Shown: positions 1 to 9,121, numbered from the stretch's first letter. The stretch is 64,000 nucleotides of DNA from Pedobacter sp014947265 (GCF_014947265.1 NZ_JADCNK010000003.1:1-64000); one strand, 5' to 3'. Numbers and translations: made by a program. The notes: a model not told the origin generated them from the sequence alone.

Positions 1-171
1 TTTTTTTGCGTAGAGACAGGATTAATTGCGAGGCCTTAGCGAGACGCTAAGACTAGAAGTAGCCACAGAATATTGAAAGTAATCTGTGTGTATAAAACCC
101 ATTCCAAAGACAACTATTAAAAACAATCTTATTTTTAGGTTGTTCATATAGTATATCAATTTACAATTACT

Positions 172-375
172 ATGGAAACGAATAAAGAAAAAGGTAAAGT
201 TGTTGAGAACGATTTACTGGATAAAACCGCAGAAGATATTAAAGAAGATAGAACTTTAGATGAAAATAAATCATCAAAAGTAACGACCAATCTGTTTAAC
301 AAAGATAAAGACCGTAAGAATAATTCCTTTGGTCCTGGGCACGAGCCAGGTACCACACCGGGTTCTGGTATATAA
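172..375 (+). CDS. small hydrophilic protein of unknown function
   Basis: A 67-residue, highly charged protein with no signal peptide or membrane segment. The first 50 residues are rich in Lys, Asp and Glu. The tail is Gly/Pro-rich (GPGHEPGTTPGSGI) and probably disordered. A clear hairpin terminator follows 33 bp after the stop, which supports a real monocistronic transcript. The antisense frame over the same stretch has no such support. Small proteins with a similar G-H-E-P-G-T tail seem familiar from Sphingobacteriaceae, but that is memory. No function can be assigned. Confidence 0.6.
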   Translation: METNKEKGKVVENDLLDKTAEDIKEDRTLDENKSSKVTTNLFNKDKDRKNNSFGPGHEPGTTPGSGI

Positions 376-407
376 TTTGTTATTTCAGAATCTAAATCAT
401 TAAATTT

Positions 408-437
408 AAACCACAGCATTTGCTGTGGTTTTTTTAG
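408..437 (+). terminator. rho-independent terminator after the small protein gene
   Basis: The arms CCACAGC and GCTGTGG enclose a short ATTT loop and are followed by a run of nine T on the + strand. It lies 12 bp before the start of the metallo-hydrolase gene, so that gene needs its own start signal or read-through. Confidence 0.8.
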
Positions 438-449
438 CTTAATTGCAAA

Positions 450-1349
450 ATGGAGAGAAGAAATTTTATCAAAAATTCGGCACTGGCAGTGGCCTTGCTA
501 TCAATTTATAAAACAGATGTTTTTGGGCAGCAAGAGTTGTTGCGTGCTTATAATTTTAAACCGCTCCGTAATGATGTAGGTATATTTACCGAACAGGGTG
601 GAACTATTGGGTGGTTAAATTCGAGCAATGGTTTTGTAGTGGTAGATGCACAGTTCCCGACTACAGCACCTCATGTAATAGACGAATTAAAAAAACTGGG
701 AGAAAAGCCTTTCAAATATTTGATCAACACGCATCACCATGGCGATCATACCGCTGGGAATATTTCTTTTAAAGGATTGGCTGAAAAAGTAGTCGCACAC
801 CAAAATTCATTGGTAAACCAAAAAAGAGGCGCAGAGAAAGCAAATAATTTAGATAAACAGCTTTTGCCTGATACCACTTTCGGTACAAAATGGAGCGCGA
901 AAGTGGGCAACGAAAATATTAAAGCTTATTATTATGGTTCAGGGCATACCAATGGCGATGCTATTTACCATTTCGAAAATGCCAATATCGTGCATGTAGG
1001 TGATCTGGTTTTCAACCGTAAATTTCCATATATTGATAGAGAAAATGGCGCACACATTGGCAACTGGATCACTGCTTTAGATAAAATCCAGAACCAGTTT
1101 GATAATGATACCTTATTTATCTGGGGACATAGCCTTGATCCGGAAAAAGTAACCGGAAATAAAACTAATGTTAAAGCTTATCAAAATTACCTTCAAAACC
1201 TGTTAACTTTTGTGGGCGGCGAAATTAAAGCAGGTAAAAGCAAAGAAGATATTTTAAAAACGACTACGATCCCAAATGCACCCGAATGGAAGGGAGAAGG
1301 CATTGAAAGAAGTTTAACTGCTGCTTATGATGAGCTGAAAGGGGTGTAA
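450..1349 (+). CDS. MBL-fold metallo-hydrolase, Tat-exported
   Basis: A 299-residue metallo-beta-lactamase-fold hydrolase. The zinc-site motif THHHGDH is at residues 94-100 (H95, H97, D99, H100). Later ligands fit H166 (GSGHTNGD), D185 (HVGDLVF) and H227 (WGHSLD), so a two-metal site looks complete. The N-terminus reads ERRNFIKNSA followed by a hydrophobic stretch, a twin-arginine signal, so the enzyme probably folds in the cytoplasm and is exported. The substrate cannot be read from sequence. The family includes beta-lactamases, glyoxalase II-like enzymes and relatives of quinoprotein-associated hydrolases. The gene stands alone, between a terminator and a repeat-filled gap. Confidence 0.85.
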   Translation: MERRNFIKNSALAVALLSIYKTDVFGQQELLRAYNFKPLRNDVGIFTEQGGTIGWLNSSNGFVVVDAQFPTTAPHVIDELKKLGEKPFKYLINTHHHGDHTAGNISFKGLAEKVVAHQNSLVNQKRGAEKANNLDKQLLPDTTFGTKWSAKVGNENIKAYYYGSGHTNGDAIYHFENANIVHVGDLVFNRKFPYIDRENGAHIGNWITALDKIQNQFDNDTLFIWGHSLDPEKVTGNKTNVKAYQNYLQNLLTFVGGEIKAGKSKEDILKTTTIPNAPEWKGEGIERSLTAAYDELKGV

Positions 1350-1708
1350 ATATTTATTCGTTAACCACCCCTGGCCCCTCCTAAATTAGGAGGGGAGCTG
1401 ATATAACTTTAATAACAATTGCTTGGATTGATTGAAGGAGCTTAACCGCTGTTTATGATGAATTGAGGGGATTTAACTTCATATTTCATAAGAAAAGTTG
1501 TCATCTCGATCCGATAGCTATCGGAACCGCTCGACGATATCCGTCTGTGCTCATCTCTAAAAATTTATCGTTCCTTTAAGACAGCCCTCCAAATCTATTT
1601 TCAATTTATAAACGTTCTATATTTAAAATAATCCTTTCAACGTCATCGAATTACCATAGGCTTTAATCATTAACAACTATATTTGTTACAATTCAAAATC
1701 TACAGCCC
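1350..1708. other. intergenic gap with repeat pieces, upstream of cydA
   Basis: There is no convincing gene in these 359 bp. Near 1362-1396 lies a member of repeat family R5: a palindrome 'cccctcctaaattaggagggg' next to 'ccacccctgg'. An inverted relative is at 55601-55637. At about 1500-1540 is a piece resembling the 'gtcatctcga' hairpin repeats (R2). A copy of the end of the preceding gene may be present near 1440-1475 ('ttaaccgctgtttatgatgaattgagggg' resembles the 3' end of the hydrolase gene). Confidence 0.6.
1678..1685 (+). promoter_or_regulatory. candidate -7 element for cydAB
   Basis: TATATTTG matches the Bacteroidota -7 consensus TAnnTTTG perfectly and ends 23 bp before the cydA start codon. 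No good -33 TTG is seen at the usual 19-21 bp spacing, so only the -7 half is supported. Confidence 0.4.
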
Positions 1709-3034
1709 ATGGATGATTTTATAGCAGCCCGTTCCCAAATGGCCTTATCATTAGGCTTTCACATTATTTTTTCCTGTATCGGCATGGTGATGCCTTTCTT
1801 TATGGCCGTATCACATTACAAATGGCTTAAAACCAATGATGAGGTGTATAAAAACCTCACAAAAGCCTGGAGTAAAGGGGTTGCCATATTCTTCGCTACC
1901 GGTGCGGTATCAGGTACCATGTTATCGTTCGAATTGGGCTTGCTTTGGCCAAAATTCATGGATCATGCCGGACCCATCTTCGGAATGCCTTTTTCGTTGG
2001 AAGGAACAGCTTTTTTTATTGAAGCGATAGCCCTTGGCTTTTTTCTTTATGGCTGGAATAAATTAAATAAATGGTTCCATTGGTTTACAGGAATGGTAGT
2101 AGGGGTGAGTGGTTTGGCATCCGGAATACTCGTAGTGGCAGCCAATGCCTGGATGAATAGTCCGGCAGGTTTTGATTTTGTAAACGGACAATACCTCAAC
2201 ATCGATCCCATACAGGCCATGTTCAATAAAGCTTGGTTTAGTCAGGCTTTACACATGTGTTTGGCAGCATTTACCGCAACGGGTTTTGCTGTGGCAGGCG
2301 TACATGCTTTAATGATTCTAAGGAACAGAAATGCAGCGTTCCATTTAAAAGCTTTTAAAATAGCGGCAGTATTTGCCTGCATTGCTGCTTTATTACAGCC
2401 ATTAAGCGGCGATATTTCTGCAAAAGACGTAGCCAAACGTCAGCCTGCAAAGCTAGCTGCAATGGAAGCATTGTATAAAACCGAAAAACCTGCTCCGCTT
2501 TTGATCGGTGGTATCGTAAACGAGAAAGATAAAACGGTAAAAGGGGCAATCAAAATTCCGGGCGCTTTAAGTTTTCTGGCACATGGCGATTTTAAAGCCG
2601 AAGTTAAGGGATTGGATCAGATCCCGGAAAATGAACATCCCCCAGTTGCTATAAGCCATTATGCTTTCCAGATTATGGTGGGGATAGGCACACTACTGCT
2701 TTTGATAGCCTTAACCTATTTTTTCATCCTTTTTAAAAAGAAACCTTTAACCGAAAAGCGTTGGCTGTTAAAACTGTTCGTCGTTGCTATTCCGCTTGGC
2801 TACCTCGCTTTAGAAGCCGGTTGGGTAGTTACTGAAGTTGGCAGGCAGCCCTGGATTATTTATGGCGTTATGCGTACTAAAGATGCGGTTACGCCCATGC
2901 CGGGTATTGCTTATTCATTTTATATCTTCTCGGCCATTTACATTTCTTTAAGCATTATTGTAACGTTTTTGCTTTACCGGCAGATTAAAATGGTACCTGT
3001 GCTGTATAATAAAACTGAAGAAAATAATCATTAA
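1709..3034 (+). CDS. cydA: cytochrome bd quinol oxidase subunit I
   Basis: Subunit I of cytochrome bd, the inner-membrane terminal oxidase that oxidises quinol and reduces O2 to water. At 441 residues it is shorter than E. coli CydA, in line with the short-Q-loop class. Expected heme ligands are visible: H18 near the N-terminus (b595), H182 (QALHMC; b558) and M388 in the conserved stretch GRQPWIIYGVMRT at 378-390. The Glu pair of the proton/heme pocket fits E98 (LEGT) and E105 (FIEA). Multiple membrane helices are evident. cydB follows 100 bp downstream in the same direction, so the two form an operon. A perfect -7 element precedes the gene. Confidence 0.96.
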   Translation: MDDFIAARSQMALSLGFHIIFSCIGMVMPFFMAVSHYKWLKTNDEVYKNLTKAWSKGVAIFFATGAVSGTMLSFELGLLWPKFMDHAGPIFGMPFSLEGTAFFIEAIALGFFLYGWNKLNKWFHWFTGMVVGVSGLASGILVVAANAWMNSPAGFDFVNGQYLNIDPIQAMFNKAWFSQALHMCLAAFTATGFAVAGVHALMILRNRNAAFHLKAFKIAAVFACIAALLQPLSGDISAKDVAKRQPAKLAAMEALYKTEKPAPLLIGGIVNEKDKTVKGAIKIPGALSFLAHGDFKAEVKGLDQIPENEHPPVAISHYAFQIMVGIGTLLLLIALTYFFILFKKKPLTEKRWLLKLFVVAIPLGYLALEAGWVVTEVGRQPWIIYGVMRTKDAVTPMPGIAYSFYIFSAIYISLSIIVTFLLYRQIKMVPVLYNKTEENNH

Positions 3035-3122
3035 CCACAGATGAAGAGGATAACCACAGATAAAGTTGTTTAATTGGATCTAAGCTTATCTAAAATTTGT
3101 ATTTATCTGTGTAAATCTGTGG
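3033..3122. repeat. nested inverted repeats between cydA and cydB
   Basis: CCACAGATAAA (3053-3063) can pair with TTTATCTGTG (3102-3111), and an outer CCACAGAT (3035-3042) with ATCTGTGG (3115-3122). This forms a stem-loop in the intercistronic RNA. It may tune the cydA:cydB ratio or simply be an inserted intergenic repeat. Another 'accacagatt' piece occurs near 52862. Confidence 0.6.
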
Positions 3123-3133
3123 CAAAAAAATAA

Positions 3134-4141
3134 ATGATGGAACAAATTGTAATTACATTTTTATGCATGGCCATTCTGCTCTACTTTTTATTGGGTGGGG
3201 CCGATTTTGGCGCGGGGATTATAGAACTCTTTACTTCAACAAAAAACAGGAGTAAAACCCGTAAAACCATGTACCAGGCTATTGGTCCGGTTTGGGAGGC
3301 CAACCACATGTGGCTGATCATTGCTATTGTGATCCTTTTTGTGGGTTTCCCACATATTTATACCACCATGTCGGTTTACCTGCATATCCCTTTGGCCATT
3401 ATGCTCATTGGGATTATTGCCCGTGGTACTGCCTTTGTATTCCGCCATTATGATGCCGTAAAAGATGATATGCAGTGGTTCTACAACCGGATATTTCGGT
3501 ATTCGAGTTTTGTAACGGCTTTGTTTCTGGGTATAATTGCCGGAAGCTTAATTTCGGGCCATATTGATACACAAGCGACTGATTTTTATACTGCCTATAT
3601 ATCAGGTTGGTTAAACTGGTTTTCAATTGCTGTAGGCTTCTTTACGGTGGCGCTTTGCGGTTTCCTGGCGGCTATTTATCTTATTGGTGAAACGGATGAA
3701 TATCATGATAAACGCCGTTTTATAAAAAAGGCCGAATTTATGAATATCGCTGCGGTAGTTTTTGGGGCTATGGTATTTATTGCCGCACAGCGCGATAAAA
3801 TTCCATTGATCGATTGGGTTTTTAAAAGTAATGTGGGTTTATCGGCCATTGTTCTGGCGAGTTTATCTCTTATTTTATTATGGTACCTGTTGATTAAAGG
3901 CAAAACCAAGATTTTACGCGTTTTAGCGGGCTTCCAGGTAACGATGATCCTTCTGGCGATTAGTTATGCCCACTTTCCAAATTTTATTCGTTTAAAAAGC
4001 GGAGATGCAATTTCGCTATTGGAAACAGCTGGACCAGAAAAAACCATTTACAGTTTAGGTTTAGCACTTTTATTGGGAAGTGTATTGATTTTACCTTTTT
4101 TAGGATATTTGTTTTATAAGTTTCAGAAGAAGGAAGAGTAA
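3134..4141 (+). CDS. cydB: cytochrome bd quinol oxidase subunit II
   Basis: Partner of CydA in the bd oxidase, 335 residues, with about eight or nine hydrophobic helices. The N-terminal helix carries the family pattern LLGGADFGAGI (about residues 19-29), and the next loop has the conserved GPVWEANHMW stretch. Two adjacent ATG codons (3134 and 3137) could both serve as start; the first is used here. The reading frame runs to 4141, where a perfect 26-bp hairpin (R1) separates it from the convergent peptidase gene. No CydX-like small protein could be recognised downstream. Confidence 0.95.
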   Translation: MMEQIVITFLCMAILLYFLLGGADFGAGIIELFTSTKNRSKTRKTMYQAIGPVWEANHMWLIIAIVILFVGFPHIYTTMSVYLHIPLAIMLIGIIARGTAFVFRHYDAVKDDMQWFYNRIFRYSSFVTALFLGIIAGSLISGHIDTQATDFYTAYISGWLNWFSIAVGFFTVALCGFLAAIYLIGETDEYHDKRRFIKKAEFMNIAAVVFGAMVFIAAQRDKIPLIDWVFKSNVGLSAIVLASLSLILLWYLLIKGKTKILRVLAGFQVTMILLAISYAHFPNFIRLKSGDAISLLETAGPEKTIYSLGLALLLGSVLILPFLGYLFYKFQKKEE

Positions 4142-4151
4142 TGCCACTTGT

Positions 4152-4215
4152 TGTCATGCTGAGGTACGAAGCATCTGCAACCAATGAAACAGATGCTTCG
4201 TACCTCAGCATGACA
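4152..4215. repeat. R1 hairpin: perfect 26-bp inverted repeat
   Basis: Arms 4152-4177 and 4190-4215 are exact reverse complements (TGTCATGCTGAGGTACGAAG and onward) around a 12-bp loop. It sits between the convergent ends of cydB and the M28 peptidase gene, where it could end transcription from both sides. Close relatives are at 37715-37780, about 15605-15630 (half) and about 55672-55732 (diverged). Confidence 0.85.
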
Positions 4216-4290
4216 GCATATTTAGGGTTGCTGCAAGAAAAAAGAGCATCTGTTTCCAAATGCTCCTTTAAATTATATTCAATTCTTTAT

Positions 4291-5838
4291 TTACAACCCA
4301 CCTTTTCTGTTCGATTTAGTTTGTACCGGCCAGGTAGATGCTTTTCCGGTACGTTCGTTAACCGGTAAATCTGTTGCTTTTTCGGTTGAGGTTTTTTCAG
4401 GATCTTCTGAAGCCATATAAACCATGATGGCTGCTAAAATCACATTGCTTCTAATCTCGTCGAAAACCAACTTATCATAACTGTCGCGGTTGGTGTGCCA
4501 GGTGTATGTTCCATAATCCCAACTGGTAGAACTTAATGAATAACCCAACGCTCCGGCAGCTACAAATGAAGCAAAATCTGAACCTCCTGCGCCAGGTGTT
4601 CCTGGGAAACTGGTTTTGATCTGGTTTTTAATCGTATCAGGTACTGCGGCCAACCAACGGGTGATATAATCCTTTGATTTAGCAAATCCTTGTCCACCAA
4701 TGTTAACCACGCGGCCTGTTCCGTTATCCTGGTTAAACAAGGCCTGTAGGTTGTTCACAATTTCCGGATGATCTTCTACAAAAGCTCTTGAACCATTTAA
4801 ACCCTGCTCTTCACTTCCCCAATGGCCAACCAAAATGGTGCGTTTTGGGTTAGGATAAATTTTCTTTAGAATGCGCATGGCTTCCATCATTAAGATGGTG
4901 CCAGAACCATTATCGGTAGCGCCGCTTGCACCATCCCAGGAATCGAAGTGTGCTGAAAGCATCACATATTCATTTGGCTTTTGAGTACCTTTAATCTCAG
5001 CGATCGTATTAAAAGTGGGTACAGCTCCTAATTTTTTCGAATCTGCCTCGATTTTTAGCTTCGGTTTATCGCCATTTAAGGCCAAACGGTAAACTAAACC
5101 GTAATCTTCAACTGATAAATCCAGTGTTGGCACTTTTGTGGTATTTGCACCAAAAATTTTATCTACTCCAAAACCCTGCGACCAGTTATTGATTACCACG
5201 GCTACTGCACCTGCATTTTCTAAAGCTACGGGAAGAGTTTTGGCAGTTAGACCTGTTTTAGTGATGCTGGCTGTCCATGCTTTTACAGCCTCGGATTTTT
5301 CTTTTTTAAATTTTTCAAAAAGGTCTTTTGTGGCAAATTCTTCCCAGTTTTTTTCTGGTCGGCCAGAAAGTTGGTTCATGGAAATTAAAACAATTTTACC
5401 TTTTACATTGGGTAACCATTTCTGAAAAGATACCGAATCGGTTATTTCGGGTAAGATAATCGCTTCTGCATTAATCGCTTTACCATTGGTTGATGGGCTC
5501 CAGGCCAATTGTGTACCTTCTAAAGTGCGTACCCGTGGACTTACCAGATCGATATGGGTAATGCCTCTTTCCCAGCCTGCCCATTCGCCCCATTTTTCAT
5601 TTTTGGCAGAGATGCCCCAGTCACTGTATTTTTTAATTGCCCAATCGTTGGCCTGTTTCATTTGTGGCGAACCAACCAAACGCGGACCAACAACATCAAG
5701 CAATTCGTGCGCGAGTTTCTCTAATTGAGAGTTTTCGTTTACTTCTTTAACAATATTGTCGATTACTTTCCTGTCTTGCGCAAAAACGCTTGCAGAGCCG
5801 CACAGTAATAGGGCAGAAAATAGTAGCTTTTTATTCAT
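4291..5838 (-). CDS. secreted M28-family zinc aminopeptidase
   Basis: A 515-residue precursor with a signal peptide (residues 1-20, ending SVFA before Q21), so it is exported to the periplasm or outside. The M28 two-zinc site is visible: H297 (SAHFDSW), D309 (GATDNGSG, bridging), E343/E344 (GSEEQGL, catalytic and ligand), D371 (NQDNG) and H447 (TWHTNRD). The insert between residues 110 and 280 fits a PA-like domain. It should release N-terminal residues from peptides; exact specificity is unknown. It is monocistronic and convergent with cydB. Confidence 0.92.
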   Translation of the reverse strand: MNKKLLFSALLLCGSASVFAQDRKVIDNIVKEVNENSQLEKLAHELLDVVGPRLVGSPQMKQANDWAIKKYSDWGISAKNEKWGEWAGWERGITHIDLVSPRVRTLEGTQLAWSPSTNGKAINAEAIILPEITDSVSFQKWLPNVKGKIVLISMNQLSGRPEKNWEEFATKDLFEKFKKEKSEAVKAWTASITKTGLTAKTLPVALENAGAVAVVINNWSQGFGVDKIFGANTTKVPTLDLSVEDYGLVYRLALNGDKPKLKIEADSKKLGAVPTFNTIAEIKGTQKPNEYVMLSAHFDSWDGASGATDNGSGTILMMEAMRILKKIYPNPKRTILVGHWGSEEQGLNGSRAFVEDHPEIVNNLQALFNQDNGTGRVVNIGGQGFAKSKDYITRWLAAVPDTIKNQIKTSFPGTPGAGGSDFASFVAAGALGYSLSSTSWDYGTYTWHTNRDSYDKLVFDEIRSNVILAAIMVYMASEDPEKTSTEKATDLPVNERTGKASTWPVQTKSNRKGGL

Positions 5839-6236
5839 AATTAGTTAGGGTTGATTATTTGATGTACTAATTTATGAAATATGGAGTAAGGTTGGGAGAT
5901 GTTAATGGAAATGTTGCAGGAGTTTGGTGTTAACACCCAGTATATTTTGACCACCTAAGGCACCTTAGTTCACCTAAGTAAGGAATAGCCTTTTCCTTTG
6001 TGTATTGGTGCCTTTGTGGTAAACTTACACTCGCTAGAAAAAACCCTCATAAGAACCACTGGCTATGCAAGTTAAACCTGATTGTCGCGGAAAGCCCGGA
6101 GTGTAGCGAGGACTTAAAGCAAAAAGCAGGACTGAATTCACCGATTTATTCAAGCCCTGCTTTTCTTATTATAAGTTTATTTGTTTACTGGGCAACTTGT
6201 ACTCATGAACAAATGACCAATGAACTATTGAACCAA
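5839..6236. other. intergenic gap between peptidase gene and accD
   Basis: No supported gene in about 400 bp. AAAAGCAGG (6122-6130) and CCTGCTTTT (6156-6164) form an inverted repeat that could end accD transcription on the - strand. Short 'caccttagttcacctaagt' and 'ggtgcctttgtgg' pieces around 5960-6020 look like intergenic repeat debris. A long frame across 6000-6335 mostly overlaps accD in antisense and is not believed. Confidence 0.5.
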
Positions 6237-7082
6237 CTAATTGTTCATCATTTTGATAAAAGCGCCCAATTTAGCTTTCATGGCTCTTCTATCTACAATA
6301 AAATCAAGGAAACCATGTTCCAGAACGAATTCTGAAGTTTGGAAACCTTTCGGTAAATCTTTTTTAATGGTTTCTTTAATTACTCTTGGACCGGCAAAAC
6401 CGATCAAAGCGCCTGGTTCGGCAATGTTGATATCGCCGAGCATGGCATACGATGCCGTTACACCGCCCGTAGTTGGATCGGTTAATAAAGAGATATATGG
6501 AACTTTAGCCTGACCTAATAAAGCCAGTTTAGCTGAAGTTTTAGCCATTTGCATTAATGAAAATGCGGCTTCCATCATCCGTGCACCACCTGATTTTGAA
6601 ATCATCAGGAATGGAACTTTATGTTTGATACTGTAATCAATTGAACGTGCAATTTTTTCGCCCACAACCGAACCCATTGAACCACCTATGAAAGCGAAAT
6701 CCATACAGGCAATAACGAGATCCTGACCTTCGATTTTACCAACTCCTGCCCGGATAGCGTCTTTTAAGCCTGTTTTAGCCTGACTTTCCTTAATTCTATC
6801 GGTATAAGGTTTGTTATCGTTAAAGTTTAGAGGGTCGCCTGATGTTAAGTTAGGGAACAGCTCTTTAAATTCGTTATTATCAAATAAAACCTCGAAATAT
6901 TCTTTTGAGCCCACTCTCAGATGGTAATTGCAGTAATGACAAACGTATTTGTTTTCCTGAAGTTCTGCCTGATGTAGCGGTTTCTTACAATTTGGACATT
7001 TATTCCACAAACCATCTGGTGCTTCTTTTTTCTCTTCTGTTGTGGTAATGATACCTTTATTCTCTCTTTTAAACCAAGCCAT
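6237..7082 (-). CDS. accD: acetyl-CoA carboxylase carboxyltransferase subunit beta
   Basis: Beta subunit of the carboxyltransferase that moves CO2 from biotin to acetyl-CoA to give malonyl-CoA, the first step of fatty-acid synthesis. The N-terminal zinc ribbon has four cysteines, C29, C32, C48 and C51 (CPNC and CHYC). The crotonase-like core follows, with SGGARMMEAAFSLMQMAKT and TTGGVTASYAMLGD typical of AccD. The start is placed at MAWFKRENKG because this is the usual N-terminus in Bacteroidota; the frame stays open nine codons further up, to 7109. The product is about 281 residues, normal for the family. accA is not in the window. Confidence 0.94.
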   Translation of the reverse strand: MAWFKRENKGIITTTEEKKEAPDGLWNKCPNCKKPLHQAELQENKYVCHYCNYHLRVGSKEYFEVLFDNNEFKELFPNLTSGDPLNFNDNKPYTDRIKESQAKTGLKDAIRAGVGKIEGQDLVIACMDFAFIGGSMGSVVGEKIARSIDYSIKHKVPFLMISKSGGARMMEAAFSLMQMAKTSAKLALLGQAKVPYISLLTDPTTGGVTASYAMLGDINIAEPGALIGFAGPRVIKETIKKDLPKGFQTSEFVLEHGFLDFIVDRRAMKAKLGAFIKMMNN

Positions 7083-7341
7083 ATAATTTTTTGAAGAATT
7101 GGATTGCAAAGAAACGAAAAATAAAATAAAGTCGGACCTTATTAGACTTAAAAATAGTCGATGGTTAATTGGTTGATGCTTAATAGCTAAGTAGCTGAAG
7201 TAATTGAAAACCTGTATTTGCCCATTGTGAACTTCGAATTGAAAACTGAAGTGTGTCTTTTTTACACTAAGGATAATGTGTTTTTTACACTAAATAGGCT
7301 TTATTTTGCTGTTAAGCAAATAATTCTGTTGTTACAAAAGC

Positions 7342-7370
7342 TTGGAATGTTATTTTTTTTTATAACTTCG
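7342..7370 (+). promoter_or_regulatory. candidate promoter of the aldolase gene
   Basis: TTG (7342-7344) and TAACTTCG (7363-7370; one mismatch to TAnnTTTG) are separated by 18 bp, close to the Bacteroidota spacing. The start codon lies 22 bp downstream of the -7 element. Confidence 0.45.
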
Positions 7371-7392
7371 GACTTAATAAAATTAACAAGAA

Positions 7393-8472
7393 ATGAGTTT
7401 AAAAGGCTACAAAGGCGTAATTTACGGAGATGCCGTTCAAGAATTGTTTGAGCAGGCTAAAAAACATCAGTTTGCTTTACCAGCAGTAAACGTAACCGGT
7501 ACCAATACGGTTAACGCGGTATTGGAAACTGCTAAGGCAGTAAATTCGCCTGTTATGATTCAATTGTCTAACGGAGGTGCACAGTTTTATGCTGGTAAAT
7601 CATTAGATAATGAGAAATTACAAGCATGTATTTTAGGAGCTGTATCGGCTGCTAAACATGTACATTTATTGGCAGAGCATTATGGTGTTGCCGTGGTTTT
7701 ACATACCGACCACGCCGCTAAAAAATTATTGCCTTGGATTGATGGACTTTTAGACCACGGTGAAAAATTCTTCGCTGAAACCGGAAAACCTTTGTTTTCA
7801 TCTCACATGTTAGATTTATCGGAAGAATCTATTGAAGAAAACATGGAAATTTCTGCTAAATACTTAGCACGCATGGCTAAAATGAACATGACTATCGAAA
7901 TCGAACTTGGTGTTACCGGTGGTGAAGAAGATGGTGTTGATAATAGCGATGTAGACAGCTCTAAATTATATACTCAGCCTAGTGAAGTGGCTTATGCTTA
8001 CGAAGAATTAAGCAAAGTTTCTCCTCGTTTTACTGTTGCTGCTGCTTTTGGTAACGTACACGGTGTTTATAAACCAGGTAACGTAAAATTGCAACCGGTA
8101 ATTTTGAAAAATTCTCAGGATTTCATCAAAGAAAAATTCAGCTTAACTGCAGAGAAACCGATCAATTTCGTATTCCACGGTGGTTCTGGTTCTACTCAGG
8201 AAGAAATCAGAGAAGCAATTTCTTATGGTGCAATTAAAATGAATATTGATACTGACATGCAATGGGCATTTTGGGAAGGTATTTTAGAATATTACAAAAA
8301 GAATGAAGCTTATCTTCAAGCCCAGATCGGTAACCCTGATGGCGATGATAAACCAAATAAAAAATACTATGATCCACGCGTATGGTTACGTAAAGGTGAA
8401 GAAACTTTTGTTAAGCGTTTAACTACTGCATTCGAAGATCTGAACTGTATCAACGTTAACGATAAGCTATAA
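7393..8472 (+). CDS. fbaA: class II fructose-bisphosphate aldolase
   Basis: Zinc-dependent aldolase of glycolysis and gluconeogenesis that splits fructose-1,6-bisphosphate into glyceraldehyde-3-phosphate and dihydroxyacetone phosphate. At 359 residues it matches the E. coli class IIa type. Visible motifs: LSNGGAQFYAGKS (58-70), HTDHAAKK with catalytic D106 and zinc ligand H107, IEIELGVTGGEEDGVDN with the metal-site Glu, and a later FHGGSGST phosphate-binding segment. It has its own promoter-like element and a strong 15-bp terminator hairpin, so it is probably monocistronic. The gene symbol follows the E. coli enzyme. Confidence 0.96.
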   Translation: MSLKGYKGVIYGDAVQELFEQAKKHQFALPAVNVTGTNTVNAVLETAKAVNSPVMIQLSNGGAQFYAGKSLDNEKLQACILGAVSAAKHVHLLAEHYGVAVVLHTDHAAKKLLPWIDGLLDHGEKFFAETGKPLFSSHMLDLSEESIEENMEISAKYLARMAKMNMTIEIELGVTGGEEDGVDNSDVDSSKLYTQPSEVAYAYEELSKVSPRFTVAAAFGNVHGVYKPGNVKLQPVILKNSQDFIKEKFSLTAEKPINFVFHGGSGSTQEEIREAISYGAIKMNIDTDMQWAFWEGILEYYKKNEAYLQAQIGNPDGDDKPNKKYYDPRVWLRKGEETFVKRLTTAFEDLNCINVNDKL

Positions 8473-8537
8473 GATTTGATTGGTTTTTGAAGATTGGATT
8501 ACATTCAACGATTCAAAAAATCAATCATTCAATAATT

Positions 8538-8584
8538 AAACAAAAGCGCCATGGGTTTAAAAACTTATGGCGCTTTTGTTTGTT
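8538..8584 (+). terminator. terminator after the aldolase gene
   Basis: Arms 8538-8552 and 8567-8581 (AAACAAAAGCGCCAT with ATGGCGCTTTTGTTT) are perfect reverse complements around a 14-bp loop and end in a T-rich tail. An ATG inside the right arm (8567) opens the next frame but is most likely not a start codon. Confidence 0.8.
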
Positions 8585-8614
8585 TTATGGTTATATTTAA
8601 GCAAACAAATTGTG

Positions 8615-9121
8615 ATGGCAAAATCTAAAAACGAAACTAAAAAAAATAATTTTTTTGAGAAATTCGCTAATGCGGCAACCAAGTTTACCGGTAGTTCTGT
8701 TGCATTTATTGCGGCAACCGCTATTGTAATTATTTGGGCAGTAACCGGCCCTCTGTTTAATTATTCTGAAACCTGGCAGTTGGTGATTAATACAGGTACA
8801 ACGATTATTACCTTTTTGATGGTTTTTTTGATCCAGAAAGCACAGAATAAAGATGGTAAAGCGATCCAGTTAAAATTAAATGAATTGATTGCTGCACAGC
8901 AGGGGGCAAGTAACCGGATGGTCGATATTGAAGACCTGAGTGAAAAAGAACTGGATCAGTTACATAAATTTTACGTTACGATTGCCACACTTGCGAAAAA
9001 AGAGGCCGATATTCATTGTTCACATTCGATAGATGTTGCAAAAGAATTAAATGAATTGAAATTAAAATCGAATAAACACTTTAAACACCACGATAATGAG
9101 TCTGCACGTTCAAAAAGTTAA
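8615..9121 (+). CDS. low-affinity iron permease family membrane protein
   Basis: A 168-residue protein resembling the Fet4-like low-affinity iron permease family (Pfam Iron_permease). It has a Lys-rich N-terminus, a 'FEKFANAATKFTGSS' amphipathic lead, two membrane helices (about residues 24-44 and 53-71) and a cytoplasmic tail with LVLI-like 'IQLKLNELI' and 'DIEDLSEKELDQL' segments. Transport of iron is family lore and unproven for short bacterial members. The start is set at MAKSKNETKK; the frame is open 16 codons further up, but that ATG lies within the aldolase terminator. The gene overlaps the next one by 26 bp, which implies coupling. Confidence 0.75.
   Translation: MAKSKNETKKNNFFEKFANAATKFTGSSVAFIAATAIVIIWAVTGPLFNYSETWQLVINTGTTIITFLMVFLIQKAQNKDGKAIQLKLNELIAAQQGASNRMVDIEDLSEKELDQLHKFYVTIATLAKKEADIHCSHSIDVAKELNELKLKSNKHFKHHDNESARSKS

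Noticed and set aside
156..419. 87-codon frame on the - strand over the first small gene
   Set aside because: It is antisense to the small + strand gene and starts inside that gene's terminator; no family resemblance.
6000..6335. 111-codon + strand frame
   Set aside because: Its second half is antisense to accD and the first half is repeat debris.
8567..8614. Longer start for the iron-permease-like gene
   Set aside because: The ATG at 8567 is within the right arm of the aldolase terminator; MAKSKNETKK at 8615 is the better start.
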